Assembly: GCA_900095095.1 (NCBI GenBank)
Contig: FMBT01000313.1
Span: 372,001 to 436,000, forward strand
Source: Fragilariopsis cylindrus CCMP1102
Taxonomy: Eukaryota > Bacillariophyta > Bacillariophyceae > Bacillariales > Bacillariaceae
DNA length: 64,000 bases
Direction: 5' to 3'
The notes beneath the pieces were generated by a model. The model was not told the origin of the DNA. It did not search any database and worked only from the letters and a program-made list of their open reading frames with translations. Below are positions 62,463 to 64,000 of this stretch, piece by piece; position 1 is the first letter of the stretch, and every line of letters starts with the position of its first letter. Position numbers and translations under genes: made by a program.

Positions 62463-63416
62463 ATGCCAACAACAAAATTCAAAGAACATCATACCATACC
62501 GTACAGTACCAATAATAATATAAAAAGGATGAAGCGTGCTAGTAGTAGTAGTGTGGTAGGGAAGGAACCAGAACAGCAGAGCGGTAGTACAAACAGCAGC
62601 GATGCTGCTGACCGGGCGACAGCAACAGCTCCTGCTGCTGTCAAGAAACAAAAAGTTATGAACGTTGATAATCACAACGATGCTGATGATACACATGGTG
62701 CCTCGCCACGACAGGAAGCAGAAAAGAAAGAGGAAAAGATAGAGGAAGAAACCAAGGAAGAAGCAGAAAAAGAAGTAGATGGAGCCAGTCTTCTCGAACC
62801 GCAGTTAGAGTTGATGCCCCTGATCCCCGCACAACCACCGACGGTACCCTTAACCGATGAGGAAGAGGTGGAATTGCAAAAGAAATATCGGTACAAATAT
62901 CAAACACGACCGGCCCCGGTGTATAAATCCAAAGATTATGCGTTATGGCCCGGCAAGTTACCCCAAGCGGTGTTTGGGTCGCAAAAAAATATACATAATG
63001 CGGTTGTCGCGTCGGACTATATGCGGACGTGGTTTGCCCAATATCAAGGCTTACGGACGCCACCACCCAAAGCGGCCCGGTCGTCATATGCCTTGTATTA
63101 CAATACACAAAAAACTCACTGGAAAGATACGCACGGGAAATTGAATCAAAAACGAGACTCCAAAAAAATTGGTGTCCTGTGGCAAAATTTAGCCGTCGCG
63201 GACAAAGCCATTTACGAACACCAATATGATCGAAGTCACGAACAATATACCATCAATACGCAGTATTGGCATGACGAAGCCGCGAAATGGCGGACCGCGA
63301 AAATTCAACAAATCGTTCATCAAGCTAACAACGGTGGTGGTGGTGGAGAAGGATCATCCTTGGAGTTGGTGGAACAACAGGTCACCGCACTGATCGAGGC
63401 GATTAGTCGTGACTAG
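62463..63416 (+). CDS. HMG-box-like protein
   Basis: 317 aa from ATG 62463, or 295 aa from ATG 62529 (MKRASSSS), which may be the better start. The N-terminal ~125 residues are low complexity with an acidic Glu/Lys stretch. Residues ~195-265 fit an HMG box: PPPKAARSSYALYYNTQKTH, then KKIGVLWQNLAVADKAIYEH and QYDRSHEQY, with the family's P-K-x3-SxY.ly start, the W-x2-L-x4-K turn and the final aromatic. The preceding block (TRPAPVYKSKDYALWPGKLP onward) is unfamiliar. DNA binding in the nucleus is inferred. From about 62800 the base composition is clearly more GC-rich than the neighbours. Confidence 0.7.
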   Translation: MPTTKFKEHHTIPYSTNNNIKRMKRASSSSVVGKEPEQQSGSTNSSDAADRATATAPAAVKKQKVMNVDNHNDADDTHGASPRQEAEKKEEKIEEETKEEAEKEVDGASLLEPQLELMPLIPAQPPTVPLTDEEEVELQKKYRYKYQTRPAPVYKSKDYALWPGKLPQAVFGSQKNIHNAVVASDYMRTWFAQYQGLRTPPPKAARSSYALYYNTQKTHWKDTHGKLNQKRDSKKIGVLWQNLAVADKAIYEHQYDRSHEQYTINTQYWHDEAAKWRTAKIQQIVHQANNGGGGGEGSSLELVEQQVTALIEAISRD

Positions 63417-63658
63417 ATCTTGATGAGATCTCGACTCGACACTCGACTCGATTGATCATCTACAATTACTTTTTTATTCAAACCAAATTCCTAAGAATCA
63501 TAACATACTGTACATGTATAACAAAACACAACAATTAAATAGATCTAAAAAATTTATGAAATACTTGTTACCGTATTTCATTTATTTGAAAACAAAAAGG
63601 GCACCGGGGTTGGATCCGTTGGCCAGTGCTTTTTTCTGTTTTCGGTTATTATAAAGCA
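63417..63658. other. Convergent 3' region
   Basis: About 240 bp with 3' UTRs; nothing else seen. Confidence 0.4.
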
Positions 63659-64000
63659 CTATTTTTCGACGTGACTTCCTGCTGCACAACACTTACACGT
63701 CGTGAAACTCTCACCAACTTCAGTATCATTATCAATATCATTAGCATTCGCACTATCACCGTCATAGGATTGTTGTTGTTGCTGTTGTTGTTGCTGAATC
63801 ACAAAATCCCAAAATTGATCTTTTGACGATTCCAATAATTTCTTGCGTCGTCGTTTGCTAGTAAAATTGTTATTGGAATTACCGGGTGTTGCACCTTGTG
63901 GAGTAGTTTTAGTGGTTGTGGTCGTGGTCGTTTCTTCTTTTCCGTGTGGTGGTGGTGGATAATCGAGAAATTGTGGTCCGCGCAATGTTTGTGATAGTGC
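63659..64000 (-). CDS. C-terminal part of an unknown protein running off the window
   Basis: The frame is open at the window edge (reading ALSQTLRGPQFLDYPPPPHG) and ends at 63659; 113 residues are visible. It contains a Thr run, a basic SKRRRKKLLESSKDQFWDFV stretch that may be a nuclear signal, a Gln run and a Cys-containing end (TTCKCCAAGSHVEK). No family recognised. Confidence 0.5.
   Translation of the reverse strand, partial: ALSQTLRGPQFLDYPPPPHGKEETTTTTTTKTTPQGATPGNSNNNFTSKRRRKKLLESSKDQFWDFVIQQQQQQQQQSYDGDSANANDIDNDTEVGESFTTCKCCAAGSHVEK

Noticed and set aside
1-64000. tRNA or rRNA genes
   Set aside because: I looked for A/B-box-like pairs and cloverleaf-compatible stretches by eye and found none I could support.

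Overview
Organism. The window looks like nuclear DNA of a diatom (stramenopile alga). Two proteins start with a signal peptide followed by a plastid transit region in the diatom style: one has an SSA-FAP cleavage motif (inorganic pyrophosphatase), the other an A-F motif (DUF1995 protein). Genes have few short GT-AG introns, proteins are full of Ser/Thr/Asn/Asp/Gln homopeptides, and one protein belongs to a C-terminal family (GDNP..SG.P..I.W) that I know only from diatoms. The base composition is AT-rich. I cannot name the species.

Layout. 1-3.6 kb: 3' end of a mitochondrial phosphate carrier, then a low-complexity diatom-family protein on the minus strand with a 24-nt micro-exon. 3.6-10.4 kb: gene-poor and repeat-rich, with a 222-bp MITE and two adjacent TA-flanked inverted-repeat elements, one carrying a broken gene fragment and one carrying a ~190-bp tandem array. 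10.5-12.15 kb: a CDP-alcohol phosphatidyltransferase fused to a cytidylyltransferase-like domain. 12.7-15.6 kb: a fascin/beta-trefoil-like protein with a hydrophobic segment and KKE repeats (minus). 17.4-19.2 kb: an unrecognised two-exon gene. 19.7-24.2 kb: a BCNT/SWC5-like chromatin protein convergent with a large PPR protein. 24.7-35.2 kb: an unknown membrane protein whose C-terminus runs into the 3' end of a ~9.6-kb LINE on the minus strand (ORF1, broken APE endonuclease, intact RT-RNase H). 35.6-45.6 kb: mitochondrial ATP synthase alpha, an SDR, a folate/biopterin-transporter family protein, an unknown multi-pass membrane protein and an NAD(P)-binding protein. 45.9-47.5 kb: decayed repeat DNA. 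48-63.4 kb: a RanBP2-zinc-finger protein, an ankyrin-RING protein, two paralogous type I membrane proteins, a plastid pyrophosphatase, a DUF1995 plastid protein and an HMG-box-like protein. 63.7-64 kb: the C-terminus of a gene running off the window.

How the genes relate. There is no operon logic; these are independent eukaryotic genes. Several serve organelles: phosphate carrier and ATP synthase alpha (mitochondrial energy), PPR protein (organelle RNA), pyrophosphatase, DUF1995 protein and possibly the folate-type transporter (plastid). Exon joins given here were worked out by hand from GT/AG sites, reading phase and family alignment from memory; no transcript evidence was available. At least three apparent 1-nt losses in conserved genes and one in-frame stop suggest either consensus indel errors or a damaged haplotype.
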